Shown: positions 18,242 to 29,009, counted from the first letter of the stretch. The stretch is 64,000 nt of DNA from Diplolepis rosae (GCA_030998225.1 JAPYXD010000466.1:8287001-8351000), one strand, 5' to 3'. Numbers and translations are program-made. The notes: generated from the letters alone by a model not told the origin.

Positions 18242-18496
18242 TTATTCTACACGAATTTCTAACTCAGGACGAAAACCTCGAATAAAACATTGAATTACAT
18301 CTCTTTCTAAATTTTGTTTGAAAGCATTATCTACCTGACCGTCATTATTAAGTCTGTGAGCATCTTCTATTCTATCAGCAATTTCCTTAATTCTAGCAGC
18401 ATAGGAAAGGACATTTTCTCTTTCCCACATAAATGTATTACCTAATTCTCCCTGCAATTGATATACGCTTTTCGCAGGGGCATATACTCTTTTCAA
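18242..18496 (-). pseudogene. gag: Gag: capsid C-terminal fragment
   Basis: 84 codons in the same frame as the nucleocapsid piece. Helical and charged (YAARIKEIADRIEDA, then DVIQCFIRGFRPELE), typical of the capsid C-terminal domain of Ty3 and Arc-like Gags. It ends at the in-frame TAA before the nucleocapsid piece, and a second in-frame TAA precedes it near 18523, so Gag as sequenced is interrupted twice here. Confidence 0.8.
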
Positions 18497-18573
18497 TTTT
18501 TCTATTAATTCCTCTATTGTTTAATACTTTGACCCAAAAATACATTTTCGTGCCTCACCAGACAATTTACCTC

Positions 18574-19305
18574 TCAATAGACGTGCAAGATTTTCTTGGG
18601 CAGCAGGTGTCGGCAGCATTGCCTTTGCTTCCATGCAACCCTCAATAAAATGGACAATGGGAGGTTACTTCCGTCGAACAAAGGGACCACCTCTAGCGCG
18701 TCGCGTAAGGATACCTGCTGGCTGTTAGGTATGGCTACGGCCATCTCTTCGTAGTTTACTATTACGGGATTATCCTGATTTATGACTTCTGTATCGCTTT
18801 TGTCGTCGTCGCTATCGTTGTTACTAATTAGAGAGTCGCGTGCCAATGAGGTTTTCAATTTTTCTTTCAAAGTTTTGTTTTCTATTGTTATTACCGTTGA
18901 GCTTAGCAAATTAGATTCGTCAAAATAAGATAATTCGTTCGTTAAAGTTTGATCTTGATTACTAGATCCTGTCACAATGCTTAAATCTTGACAAAAACTT
19001 GAATGAAACCCGCTAGTTTTACTGGAATTTTCACTTAATATGCTTTGATCATTAATTAGCGTCTTGTCAAAACGTGAATCGTCTAGCTGAAGAGTGTCAT
19101 CTAATTCTTGTTCAGCAGGAAAAGGGTTTGAAATATCTTTGTATTTATTATCGACTAAATTTCCCTTGATTTTACCTGATCTTTTTAGTTTCAAGGAATC
19201 TATTTGATTCTGATCCACAATTTTTGCGAGTTGGTTATCTTGTTTGGCTTTACTACGTGTGATAACCTTTTGGGCGGATTCTACAGGGGTATTTGAATTT
19301 GACAT
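18574..19305 (-). pseudogene. gag: Gag: N-terminal part (frame broken near 18650)
   Basis: 243 codons from a good ATG, the first gene after the leader. The N-terminal two-thirds is Ser/Asp/Asn-rich with acidic clusters (NNDSDDDKSDTEVI) and short basic segments, consistent with a matrix-like region. Coding similarity to capsid begins near VPLFDGS (about 18680) and then leaves this frame near 18650, so the last 25 residues are out-of-frame translation. Gag forms the particle shell. Together with the two stops downstream this makes the copy Gag-defective as sequenced. Confidence 0.8.
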
Positions 19306-20374
19306 TGAGTCATTATAAATTTACAGTTTCTTTTTGTTGAGCGTTATCTTAGATTATTTATTGTTAATTATCAATTGTTTATAACAATTTTAAAAAACTA
19401 CATGTAAAATTTTGTTTGTTAATAAAGTGAAATTAGTAAAAGTATAATTTTAGTTTAAAACCAATCATAAAAATGATATTAATAATAATTATTTAATTAT
19501 TTTTATTTGTTTATAACAAAATTAAAATTTGTACTCTTTTATTGGGAAATAAAATAACAAAATGAGAATATAATTCTATAAAACATTCAAATAAATAAAT
19601 AATCGCTCAAATTTTTTTGTAAAATTATAATGTTAAATAAAACATTTGTTAAAATTATAACAATATATATATATATATGTATATTTATTTTGTACCAACC
19701 ACGTGTGTCTTTTGTAAACTATAATAATCTATGTTATTAAATTAATAAATTATAAATTGTTTTTTTTTTTTTGTTTAAATAAATAAAATTGTTTATAACA
19801 AGGATCAGATAAGATTCGAGTTATGCACAATTTATTCTTCTCTAGACTGGACAAGTTAGGCTCAAGCTCAGATCCTTGGACAATCTTTGCAAATAAAAAT
19901 ATTCTGTTCCTTAACAGAGTTAAAATCAAAGTTATAAACAATACAATCACAAGCACTTCGAACTTTGCCCTACCCAATGATCGTAATCAATGGTGACCGT
20001 TCAACGTACCCAAAAGGGACTTATACTCTCGTGTGCTGTTTTTTTGTTTGTTTTAACTTAAATCAAAACTTAGTTAACAAATTAGAATAATTTTTTAATA
20101 AGATAAGTTACTTAATCACTTAGGTTAGCCTCAAGGTCAGATCCCTGCGTGATTTTTCAAACTTATTTTATTTTATACAATTTATATAAATTATAAAATT
20201 TCAAAGAAATGATTTGATTATTAAATCATTAAGGTTAGCCTCAAGGTCAAATCCCTTTATGATCTAACAAATCTATTTTATTGAAATTTCAAGTTACAAG
20301 TTGAAATAATATTTCATAATCATTTATTTATTCACTAGAAATAATCAATGTGTTAATTTTCAATTGACTTGTGT
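19306..20374 (-). promoter_or_regulatory. Long leader with repeated motif (possible insulator or packaging region)
   Basis: About 1.07 kb between primer site and gag ATG, long for a Ty3 element. In transcript direction the motif GGATCTGACCTTGAGGCTAA occurs near 20150-20120 and with one change near 20260-20226, and a weaker copy (GGATCTGAGCTTGAGCCTAA) lies near 19880-19845. Repeats in this position in gypsy form an insulator, so a comparable role, or RNA packaging, is possible. The minus-strand open frame at 19750-19977 is not convincing as a gene. Confidence 0.5.
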
Positions 20375-20393
20375 TTCCCGGGCCGATGCACCA
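20375..20393 (-). promoter_or_regulatory. Primer binding site, tRNA-Gly type
   Basis: In transcript direction TGGTGCATCGGCCCGGGAA begins 14 nt after the 5' LTR. It is complementary to the CCA-tailed 3' end of tRNA-Gly, with one extra C relative to the usual GCATCGGCCGGGAA. It primes first-strand synthesis. The 14-nt gap from the LTR is longer than normal. Confidence 0.8.
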
Positions 20394-20407
20394 GAAAAAA
20401 GGAAGTA

Positions 20408-21263
20408 TGTTACGTCACAAGTACGCAAATATACTTACTTTGATCGAAGATTCCTCGTTTTAAGTTAGGATCGAATGATCCTCGCTTAGGGATGAGGATA
20501 AGTCAATGAAAGACACAATGATTATGAAAATAATACAAATTGAATTTATTTTACTGGTTAAAATTTCCGGATATACATTCGTTAAGACAATTCTTATATA
20601 ATGTAGGCACAGGCTGGTTGGTACGTAGGTGAGAAAGAGACAAAGAATAAAGATAGAGAGAGAGAGAGAGGTTCGGTACCTTTATGATTCGTAAGTTGTG
20701 TTGAGGTTTAATCCACACGGCGGTGAGTTGTAAGTACTGGATCCCCACAGGTGTATTCCAAGCGTGTGAGAGAGACGGAGTTATAGGCCGCACAGGTATA
20801 TTCCGTAAAGGGCGGCGATTCAAATTTACGACACTGTTCAAAGATCTTTACAAGATCTATTCAAGTCTACGATGACTTTTACGACTCCCGAACTTTGATT
20901 TTAAATTGTCCCGGTCGAATTTTATTAATCTCAAACTCAGAGATTTTCGAAGTTAAATTGAAATGCCGCACTGGACTATTGTCGCGAGACCGGTTATAAA
21001 TCCGAAGGAAAATTTATATGTCGAACTAGACGAAGAATTTACTAACTGCTTTCTCTTGGTGTGGGCTTCTTTTATATTTTTTCATACAAATTGACGGTCA
21101 GCGAAAATCGTGACGTAGTCATATCTTCTTAGAGGAGAAGGGGCCCTATACTGCTCCCTACTTCCCCTACTCCCTATTCCCCTTTATCGATTTTCTCATA
21201 GATTTCTAACTCAAACCAGCCTGTGTGTATTATATACATTCAAATACGTCGCGGGACGTGACA
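20408..21263 (-). repeat. 5' LTR
   Basis: 856 bp, the promoter-bearing LTR for this minus-strand element. AATAAA lies at 20545-20550 in transcript sense. The copy at 5075-5929 differs at only about five positions. The LTR ends TGT...ACA and is followed on the plus-strand right by CATA, the second target duplication. Confidence 0.95.
21041..21076 (-). promoter_or_regulatory. Core promoter of the retrovirus
   Basis: In transcript direction TATAAAA (21076-21070) lies about 30 bp before TTAGT (21045-21041). The other LTR has the consensus initiator TCAGT here, so the 5' LTR has lost the C and may start transcription less precisely. Confidence 0.5.
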
Positions 21264-21267
21264 CATA

Positions 21268-22244
21268 ATATGAAAATACTTTTATTACAGAATTTTAAAA
21301 TATACAAGTTGACCAATTTTTAATCGAGTAAATCGGCTACTTTAAGCAAAAAATTATGTTAAAAATATTTTATCAAAAAAAAATAGGACACATTAAATTA
21401 CGGTTTAAAATCCACATTCATAGATTGATGGTAAAAGCAGTTTAAAGTTTTTTAATCTTACGTTTTAGTGACGTATGCACAGACTTTTAATCAGATAAAT
21501 GAAATGCTTTATAGAAAGTCAAAATTTTCTTATTACTGCACTTAATCAAATTTATAAAGTAAAAATATTTTTTAATTGATGCTTTCAATCAATTCTTTAA
21601 ACATTCATTAATTGAAAATTGTACTCAAAATTTAATCTTGCAGCGTTCCAATATTCCCACAATGTTACAAAATGTTATTAATCATTATTTTAGTCGAATT
21701 ATTTTCAAAATATTTAAAAAATAAATGTAAATATTTTGATTAAATACTCTGTCAAATTTTGCATTTGACTGATCTTGCAAAATTGTTGAAAGTTTTGAAT
21801 ACCGATAGAAGAAACTTTAAATGAAATTTTATGTCCATAAATGCTTAAAGTTCTATATAGAAATATCAACTACAACATTCTCAAATTTTATAAATAAACT
21901 ACTAAATTCAAAAAGTTTCGGATTTTTTTAAAAACTGTACAAATTTCAAATATGAATCAGTCAAAATCTACTGATTATCAGTGAAATTTGACTGATTTAA
22001 ATAACTAAAAACAGGTTACTGTGAATCAGTCAAACTGATTACTTCAGTGAAAAGTAACTGATTTAACAGTGAAAAATATTGTTTCCACTGATGATTCAGT
22101 GAAAAGGCAAATCAGTGAAAATTTGACTGATTCAGATTTAGAGTGTATACAAATTTCAAATATAAAGTGTACTCTGTACATTAATCAAACAAATTTAGAA
22201 GATGAATATTTTAATAAATATTCCTAAATATTATTGGAATATGA
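21268..22244. repeat. Spacer with CAGTGAAA / TTTGACTGATT motif array
   Basis: AT-rich spacer right of the retrovirus. Between 21955 and 22140 the short motif (A)TCAGTGAAA and its complement-like partner TTTGACTGATT occur about ten times in both orientations with irregular spacing. It is a degenerate short-repeat cluster, possibly the end of an unrecognised element. No gene. Confidence 0.5.
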
Positions 22245-22636
22245 TACATATCGATTTAGAAAAACTTCTTCAAAGTACTCAGACATTTTTCTTATTTTAC
22301 GACATATTTGCACCATGTTTGACCTTTGGGTAGGATTCAAGAAAACAATTGTAGACATACTTTCATTACTTAGTAAAATACTATGAAGACTTGCTTTTTA
22401 AATTAAAGCGAAAACTTTTAAAACCTTTAACAATCGGTTGCATAGATTCTGCTCTAATCTTGGACGCAATTAGAGAAATAGGTTTTTTTGCTTTTTTTAG
22501 ATCTAGTTTTTGCCTTAAACATAAAAGAAAGAAAACACATTTAAAATATTAAAATAAAAAAGCTGGTTCATTCTTAGAGAATCCCAAATATTCTGAAATA
22601 AAACTCCTTTCCACACCACCACGGAGTTAGAGTTTA
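22245..22636 (+). repeat. Inner-left segment of the split long inverted repeat
   Basis: Inverted copy of 25886-26283; shared landmarks are CCACACCACCACGGAG, the CTAGATCTAAAAAAAGC-like block and CCAAAGGTCAAACATGG. It flanks the hAT pseudogene, so the inverted repeat probably belongs to the same element or its insertion site. Confidence 0.85.
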
Positions 22637-23111
22637 AGGCTCGTTTTTTTACGTGGTATGCCCTGTAGGCCTAGTCCACGTCCTACGAAACGAAAAGGGT
22701 TTTTGCTTTCAAGCAAAAAGAAAAAAGGAAAAAAATGAAGCAAAGTGGTAAAAAACGCTACAAATGTAGCCCGTACTTCAGGCTTGCCTCTATCAAATGC
22801 CAGTATACGTCGAACAAAAATGTTTTGTTTTAAATCAAATAATGAAGAAGTTTGATTAATTCGGGATGATTTGGGGTGCTTGATTATTGTGAGTCCCCTT
22901 GCCTCTCACTTATGCCCAAATCGTGATATTACTCAATTTCAGTATGTTTTCTTACTCACAAAATAATAATTAAAACTAAACAATTTCCATACCCGAGGCA
23001 CGCGAAGAAAGGAATAAAGAACGTATCTCTGATATAAGAAATAAAATGTCATTATTTTGTGAGTAAGAAAGGGGTTTGAAATTGATTAACGCCATGCCTT
23101 GGCCATTAGAA
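22637..23111. other. Between inverted-repeat arm and hAT pseudogene
   Basis: Presumed 3' flank of the hAT transposase gene. Contains a short GC-rich block near 22655-22690 and no recognisable gene. No clear hAT terminal repeat was found. Confidence 0.4.
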
Positions 23112-25208
23112 TTAATCCTCTCCTTCGTGAGCGAAGAGCGACAAACCACTTTCCCTATCACTTTCTGCCATCTCATATAGATTTTCGGTCATTAATTGCA
23201 AATGCTTCGAAGTGATGCTCGTTGTTCTGGCTGTTTCAGCTCTCGCCTTTAGGGCTAATCGAGTAACACAAATTGAGTTGACCGTCCTGTTTCCTAAGCG
23301 ATTTCTTTTGGGAGTTTTCGCGTCCGTGAGCATGGAGAAACCTCGCTCCGCCTCAGCATTTGAATGAGGAAGACTCCGAACATGATTCAATACTGAGGTC
23401 AAATTTGGAAAAAGTTTTTCTCCTGTACTCGTCGAAGATACACCGATACTAGACCCCATTTCGTCAAAAGATAAATTCTACCACTTTTCTTTGAGTTCCT
23501 GTCTGATTTTGAGTAAAGAATCCCACTCTTTTTGTACACCTATTCTATCAAACGACCCTAAATCTTGACAAACTTTCCAGACCCTATAAAAAGTTTCTCT
23601 TCGATCAGCATAGAAAGCTACTTGAGGCCGGAAAACAGCAACGCAAGACAAAAAGATGTCATCAAAAGGAAGTCGATTTCGAATTTCATCGCTTGCTCTG
23701 ACATAAAATTACAACAAATTACGAAGAAATAGATCAACTTCTACTATTTGCAACTTCTTGTTTGTAAGTTGCTGCTGGAAATATTCTCGCGTTTCCTCAC
23801 CAACGTCAATGTCTTGAAGCGGCTTTTGATTACTAGGATCTGCAAAGTTAACATTTCTAATGATTTGAAAGAATAAATTCGGTTGAAGAAGACCCTCTTT
23901 CAAATAACTGCTAAGAATCCATACGAAGAATTTAGCCGAGTTTGGCTGGAGTTCCTGAACCATTGTTTCGCGACTTTGAAATATCGCATTGTATACCTAG
24001 AACCTATTCAAAGTAAATTTCAAGAATAGGAAATATGCGAGTGTCAAAGGATTCTGCATTTTTCCTAACAAGTCTTTGGCCTTCTCTACCTTCTCAGATA
24101 CGAGGACCATAAGATACTGAAGAATAACTTCCCAATTCTTTATTATAATATCTATGCATCAATAGCGGACAAGCCAGCGAGTTTCAGAATGACTAGGAAT
24201 TTTTTGATAGTCATTTCCTAATTCCAAAACAATCGATCGAAAAATAGCCGTTCGCTTGGAGCTAGCATTAAGAAAAGCTGGCAAATCTTGAATTAAATCC
24301 TCTACATCTGGTATTGCGGCACAAGCATATTTTGCTACAATTGCTGACGAATGCGAGACACACGGGAAAACAATTAAACGGGGACTTTTTTCCTTTAATT
24401 TTGTTTTAAATGAGGACCTATTGCCGACCATTACCTGTGCATTATCACAAGCTAAAGCACAGATATTAGATAAAGGGATTTTCTGCCCGGACAATGCTTT
24501 TTCGAACGCATCAAAAATTTTAGAGGCAGAACAATCCGAAGCATTTACATTAATAAGCTGGAGCAATTCCACCCTGACAGAAAATGTCGTTGGCTCCACA
24601 TATCGAACCATTTTAGTGTGGCTCAATCTAACGTCTTTTAAAACCGAAGGTTCCATATCTTGGAAAATTCCTATCAATTATGATGAAATCGCGAATGGTA
24701 AATTACGCTCTACGAAAAATGTACTAATCCTAATCTCTGCTTCTTGTACTTTCTGTTTGAAAGTAACACTTTCCGGAATCGTGGAATTTGTGAATTCTGA
24801 AGCAAAAGAACTTGCTACACAAGGTTCAACACTGTAAGAATTGGCAGTTACATTAGAAGAATTTTCACTTACTACTCCATAACATTCTAATTTATTTGAA
24901 AACTCTTGCTTCTTTCTGTGTGATAAAGATGCTTCATGCTTTTCAATTTCCGATTTGCCACATAGCAACGTTTTATTGCAAATTTTGCAATGAAATCTTG
25001 TTTCGTCTGCTAATGTAACCACCCACTCTCTCCACGACGGAAATTCCTCAAACCATCCCAACTGAAAGTTTTTTGCATTTTTCATAACTTTTCTAGCGGG
25101 TTGACATTCGTTTGAACCAGAGTTCAAACGGTGGTCAACCTTCGTTTGAACCTGGCTGTCCTTCAAAACACTCGAATTTGGGTCAACCGGATTACTCATT
25201 GTGAACAA
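23112..25208 (-). pseudogene. hAT-family transposase pseudogene (one frame, five stops)
   Basis: A single 2.1-kb reading frame from the ATG at 25208, broken by five stop codons (24678-24680, 24159-24161, 23997-23999, 23709-23711, 23478-23480) and by no frameshift I can find. The first 175 residues hold a C2H2/BED-like finger (FHCKICNKTLLCGKSEIEKH, then a terminal His). The RNase H-like catalytic part follows, with an ICALACDNAQVMVG segment and a SHSETRW motif. The C-terminus carries the hAT dimerisation region (LPHSNAEAERGFS). It belongs to the hAT/ZBED-like group that cuts and pastes DNA with 8-bp duplications. Inverted-repeat arms lie on both sides. As sequenced it is dead, though the frame has been kept. 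Confidence 0.88.
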
Positions 25209-25885
25209 TAAATTATACGACGAAGGAAAACAGAATTATTTGAAAAGAATTAATAAGATGAAAAGTCGATAAAATTGAGCGAATGTGAATAATTTGTAAT
25301 CTGCACACAAATTAAGTTTCACAAAATAAACTTACCCACAAGCATCAAACAATAACGTACGTAAGAGCACTCACGTATCACCAAATAATAATATAATATT
25401 CTTACTTTTGCCGTTTTCAATAAGGAATTACGATAAAAATATGAAGAATCCACACTCTTGCCTTCTCAAATAACGCATAAAGCGAGAATCAAGTATATCT
25501 TAGAAGAAAACAAAAGAAGGTTGCTATTATTATTTGTTTTCGTCTCCAGTTTGTTCTCTATACCGTTCGTTTGCGATTTAAAACATTGGTAACTTTTTGG
25601 CTATTAATCTGATTGAGCTACAACTTTTCAGAAAACTTTCTTTACTAAAGTATTAAAATTTTTCTCCTCTAGATAGTTTCAGAAAATGTAGACACTTAAT
25701 ACAATATCAATAAAATCGTAAAATTCTGAAAATTTGTTAAGCTAGCGCGAGTGGAAGTAGAGAAAACAATTTTTTTTTTAAATGTACTTCTCCCAATTAC
25801 TTGAAAAATTAGAAGTTTTAAAAATTTTTGCAAAAAGAAAAAACGATGTGCCTTGAAAGTGTACATAAAATTTATTGAACTATTA
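25209..25885. other. 5' flank of the hAT pseudogene
   Basis: Presumed promoter and leader of the transposase gene. No TATA box that I trust and no other gene. Confidence 0.4.
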
Positions 25886-26283
25886 CTAGTAAACTCTACC
25901 TCCGTGGTGGTGTGGAAAGGAGTTTTATTTCAGAATATTTGGGATTCTCTAAGAATGAATCAGCTTTTTTTTTAATATTTCTAATGCGTTTTCTTTCTTT
26001 TATGTTTAAGGCAAAAACTAGATCTAAAAAAAGCAAAAAAAACCTATTTCTCCAATTGCGTTCAAGATTAGAGCTTAATCTATGCAACCGATTGTTAAAG
26101 GTTTTAAAAGTTTTCGCTTTACTTTAAAAAGCAAGTCTTCATAGTATTTTACTAAGTAATGAAAGTATGTCTACAATTGTTTTCTTGAGTCCTACCCAAA
26201 GGTCAAACATGGTGCAAAAATGTCGTAAAATAAGAAAAATGTCTGAGTACTTTGAAGAAGTTTTTCTAAATCGACAATTTTCC
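25886..26283 (-). repeat. Right inverted-repeat arm, inner segment
   Basis: Inverted partner of 22245-22636, roughly 90-95% identical by eye, with small indels. The short open frames here are shared by both copies and show no domain. Confidence 0.85.
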
Positions 26284-26318
26284 ATTTCCGTAGAGATTTT
26301 AAGTTTTGGAATGAAAAG

Positions 26319-26751
26319 TTTGTGCTTAGGCTACAAAAATGTGAGATGAAAATATTTCTAACATATAACTGAAAATATAAATTATGAACTTGCATTTTAT
26401 GTTCATTTTATCTTGATAGAAAATATTGTTCTAATTGAAAAATTGTTAAATGTACAAAATTAGTAAGAAGTATATAAATTTGAATGGAAAATTATATATT
26501 GATTCAAATTTTATACATTTATTGTCACTAAATTTCACTGAAAGTTTATTTTTGAAGTGTTGAAATCCTCATGAAATTTTCCAAGATCATACTGATGTTT
26601 ATTTCATGCAGACTTTCTTCAAGAAATTGAAGAAAAGTGTTATTTCTTGAACTATATACTTCGTAAATTCAAATTCGTCGTCTGCTTCGCGCCTCTTTTG
26701 CACGTACTCGAGAAAAATACAATTCTTAATTTCGACTCGATAAACGAAAGC
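26319..26751 (-). repeat. Right inverted-repeat arm, outer segment
   Basis: Inverted partner of 3799-4231. It lies 35 bp from the inner segment, showing the undisturbed arm structure. Confidence 0.85.
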
Positions 26752-27154
26752 GTGAAATCTAAAAATAACTTGAAAACTCAAGCATTGTAACGAAGTCCGT
26801 CTTCGTGCACCTTCGGCTTTATACGAAGCTGGTGACCGTAGCGTGTAGCAGAGCCGACACACTGACACGCCACGTTTGCATGTGTTTCTCCCAGATGGGA
26901 ACGTGGTGGGGGCCGAAAAATCCCACGTTCTGGAGACAGTGTCTGGACTCAGCCTCCCATTTTTATATCCTGAGTCCAGACCCCCACCAAGGTCCATCAT
27001 CTCCCACTCTGGACCGCGGGATGCAGGAGGGAGATGCGGCGCCTGCGCTTATCGTCACCTCCCTGCGAGTGGATTACCTCGCTCTCTCTGTTACACGTCG
27101 GTATGTGGGGTTGCCATTACCCAGGTGTATCTCTGGGTGACATGTTACAATATA
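26752..27154. other. GC-rich island without a call
   Basis: 26790-27140 is clearly richer in G and C than its surroundings and contains a local hairpin (GAACGTGG and CCACGTTC around 26890-26935). Overlapping open frames exist in three phases, as expected from composition, and none has a recognisable domain. Confidence 0.4.
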
Positions 27155-28155
27155 TATATGGGTCATTTCATGAGAGATTTACAGTCAACATTTTTTTTTC
27201 GATGAAATATTTTTTTTGCCTTCTTACTTCGAAAATAATAAACACGTTTTTTTTTCAATGTGATACTTGAAAATTTCGAGATATAATTTTTTTTAGTTTG
27301 GCACTCGGGAAAATTCTTTTTTTTCTAACAGCTCACTGTAAAAGCAGTTTTGAATATAAAATGTAACCCTCGCACTTGGAAAGCGCGAAAGAGTACAAGC
27401 TTTAAAAAAAGTTATAGCACGCATTTCGTTGTTTTTTTGTAATAACAATATAGTACATTTTTATAAACAATTGAATTTTTATTTAATTTGGAACTAATTT
27501 TTTTCCGATTTTTTTGAAGTTTTTTCAATATGCAGGCAAAATTTTGGAATGGAAAAATGAAAAATGTAGGTGTAATTGATTTATAAAGTCTGTCTCGCCC
27601 ATTGCAGCGGTTCACTGCCACACGTGCTTCGAATCCGAGCATGCCTAAACAAGCTTAAGCGTAGTTGCAGCGTGCGAGCTCGCTCGTTGCAACGCGCGGG
27701 GCAGATTTTATAAATTAATTACACCTACATTTTTCATTTTTCCATTCCAAAATTTTGCCTGCATATTGAAAAAACTTCAAAAAAATTTAGAAACAAAAAA
27801 ATCGGAAAAAAATTAGTTCCAAATTAAATAAAAATTCAATTGTTTATAAAAATGTACTATATTGTTATTACAAAAAAACAACGAAATGCGTGCTATAACT
27901 TTTTTTAAAGCTTGTACTCTTTCGCGCATTTCAAGTGCACGGGTTACATTTTATATTCAAAACTACTTTTACAGTGAGCTGTTAGAAAAAAAAAATTTTC
28001 CCGAGTGCCAAACTTAAAAAAATTATATCTCGAAATTTTCAAGTATCACATTGAAAAAAAAAGTGTCGATTATTTTCGAAGTAAGAAGTCAAAAAAAAAT
28101 ATTTCGTCGAAAAAAAAATTTTGACTGTAAATCTCCCATGAAATGACCCATATAT
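27155..28155. mobile_element. 1-kb foldback element
   Basis: Two arms of about 440 bp, 27155-27590 and 27705-28155, are inverted copies with few differences. The element begins TATATGGGTCATTTCATG and ends with the complement CATGAAATGACCCATATA. The centre (27590-27705) is GC-rich and contains small palindromes (GCGAGCTCGC). It encodes nothing, so it is non-autonomous. Transcribed, it would make one very long hairpin RNA. Confidence 0.85.
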
Positions 28156-28162
28156 TATTTTA

Positions 28163-28443
28163 GGGGGCGTTCACATAATACGTCACGCGATTTTTAGCTA
28201 TTTTTTACCCCTGCGTCCCCCCATGTCACACAATTTTTCGATAACGCGTACAAAATCCAGTAAAAAAAGAAGCTATTAATTATTATTGTGGATAATCTTT
28301 TCAGAACTTTTTTTTAAATTTCGTGGGTACACATTTAATGTGTGACGTAACGCAGAGGGCAGACCCCCTCCCAACATGTCACACCACGTCACAATTTGCA
28401 GACCCCCCCCATAAACTGTGTGACGTATTATGTGAACGCCCCC
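28163..28443. mobile_element. MITE with GGGGGCGTTCACATAATACGTCAC termini
   Basis: 281 bp with near-perfect terminal inverted repeats: GGGGGCGTTCACATAATACG at the left and CGTATTATGTGAACGCCCCC at the right, flanked by TTA on each side. Termini of the GGGGGCGTTCA type with TTA/TAA duplications are common in insects and probably PIF/Harbinger-related; that assignment is tentative. Confidence 0.8.
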
Positions 28444-28839
28444 TTATATATTATATTATAAAATTTATAATATAAAATATTTTATATATATTCTTTCATG
28501 TATTATTTTATATATATTTTTTATAAATATATATGCGATCTTAGGAAAAGACTAGTAAAGAGCGGAGTAGAAGGAAAAAAGCTATGTTGTAAAATTCTGT
28601 CGAAAAGCTAGGGTTAAATTGACGAGAACTGCCTGACCCATCATGAATACAGCAGACTCACCAACACAAGTTTGGGCCTTACTCCTACAACTTACTTCTT
28701 ATCCGTGAGATTTTGGCGACTTTCGAAAGTGTTGATCCCCGTGTTGGGTTATGGAACTTTACCCACCCCTGGCGTCTTTCCTCGCAAGGTTTGGAACATT
28801 CAATCGCCCTCGATGTCTCCTCTATATGAATAGACCTTT
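28444..28839. other. AT-rich run and unassigned sequence
   Basis: 28444-28530 is nearly pure A/T. The rest has ordinary composition with no gene recognised. Confidence 0.4.
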
Positions 28840-29009
28840 TCATTTAAGAAAACGATACTGCGCAAGCGCGAAACATCCGTAGTACTTCCGGGAGTTTCGA
28901 GCTATTTTTACCGAGAATGTACATGAGCAAGGTAAATATTTACGGAAAGAAAATATTTTGAAAGATTTTGAGTTAAAAAACTTTGCACAAAAAAATTTCT
29001 GATATACCT

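Larger units (their letters stand above)
5075..21263 (-). mobile_element. Giant Ty3/Gypsy-type endogenous retrovirus with accessory genes
   Basis: A complete 16,189-bp LTR element on the minus strand. The LTRs begin TGTCACGTCC and end GACGTAACA in its own direction, and are flanked by a 4-bp CATA duplication (5071-5074 and 21264-21267). A tRNA-Gly-like primer site and a purine tract sit just inside the LTRs. Gene order is gag, PR, RT, RNase H, IN, CARD, chuvirus-type GP, F-type Env, two Cys-rich proteins, dsRBD-knuckle protein. The 4-bp duplication, RT before IN, and a D,D35E integrase identify the Ty3/Metaviridae lineage. The size is about twice that of ordinary errantiviruses. The LTRs differ at only about five places by eye, so insertion was recent, yet gag has two stops and one shift, pol two frame breaks and GP one. 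Confidence 0.93.

Noticed and set aside
20375..20393. Sequence like the 3' end of a tRNA-Gly gene
   Set aside because: Only the acceptor and T-arm end is present and it sits at the primer position beside the LTR, so it is a primer site and not a tRNA gene.
21955..22140. CRISPR-like array
   Set aside because: Units are in both orientations, irregular and degenerate, and the genome is that of an insect.
26599..27270. Several overlapping frames of 76-133 codons in the GC-rich island
   Set aside because: All phases and both strands are open because of base composition; there are no conserved motifs and no splice signals that agree.
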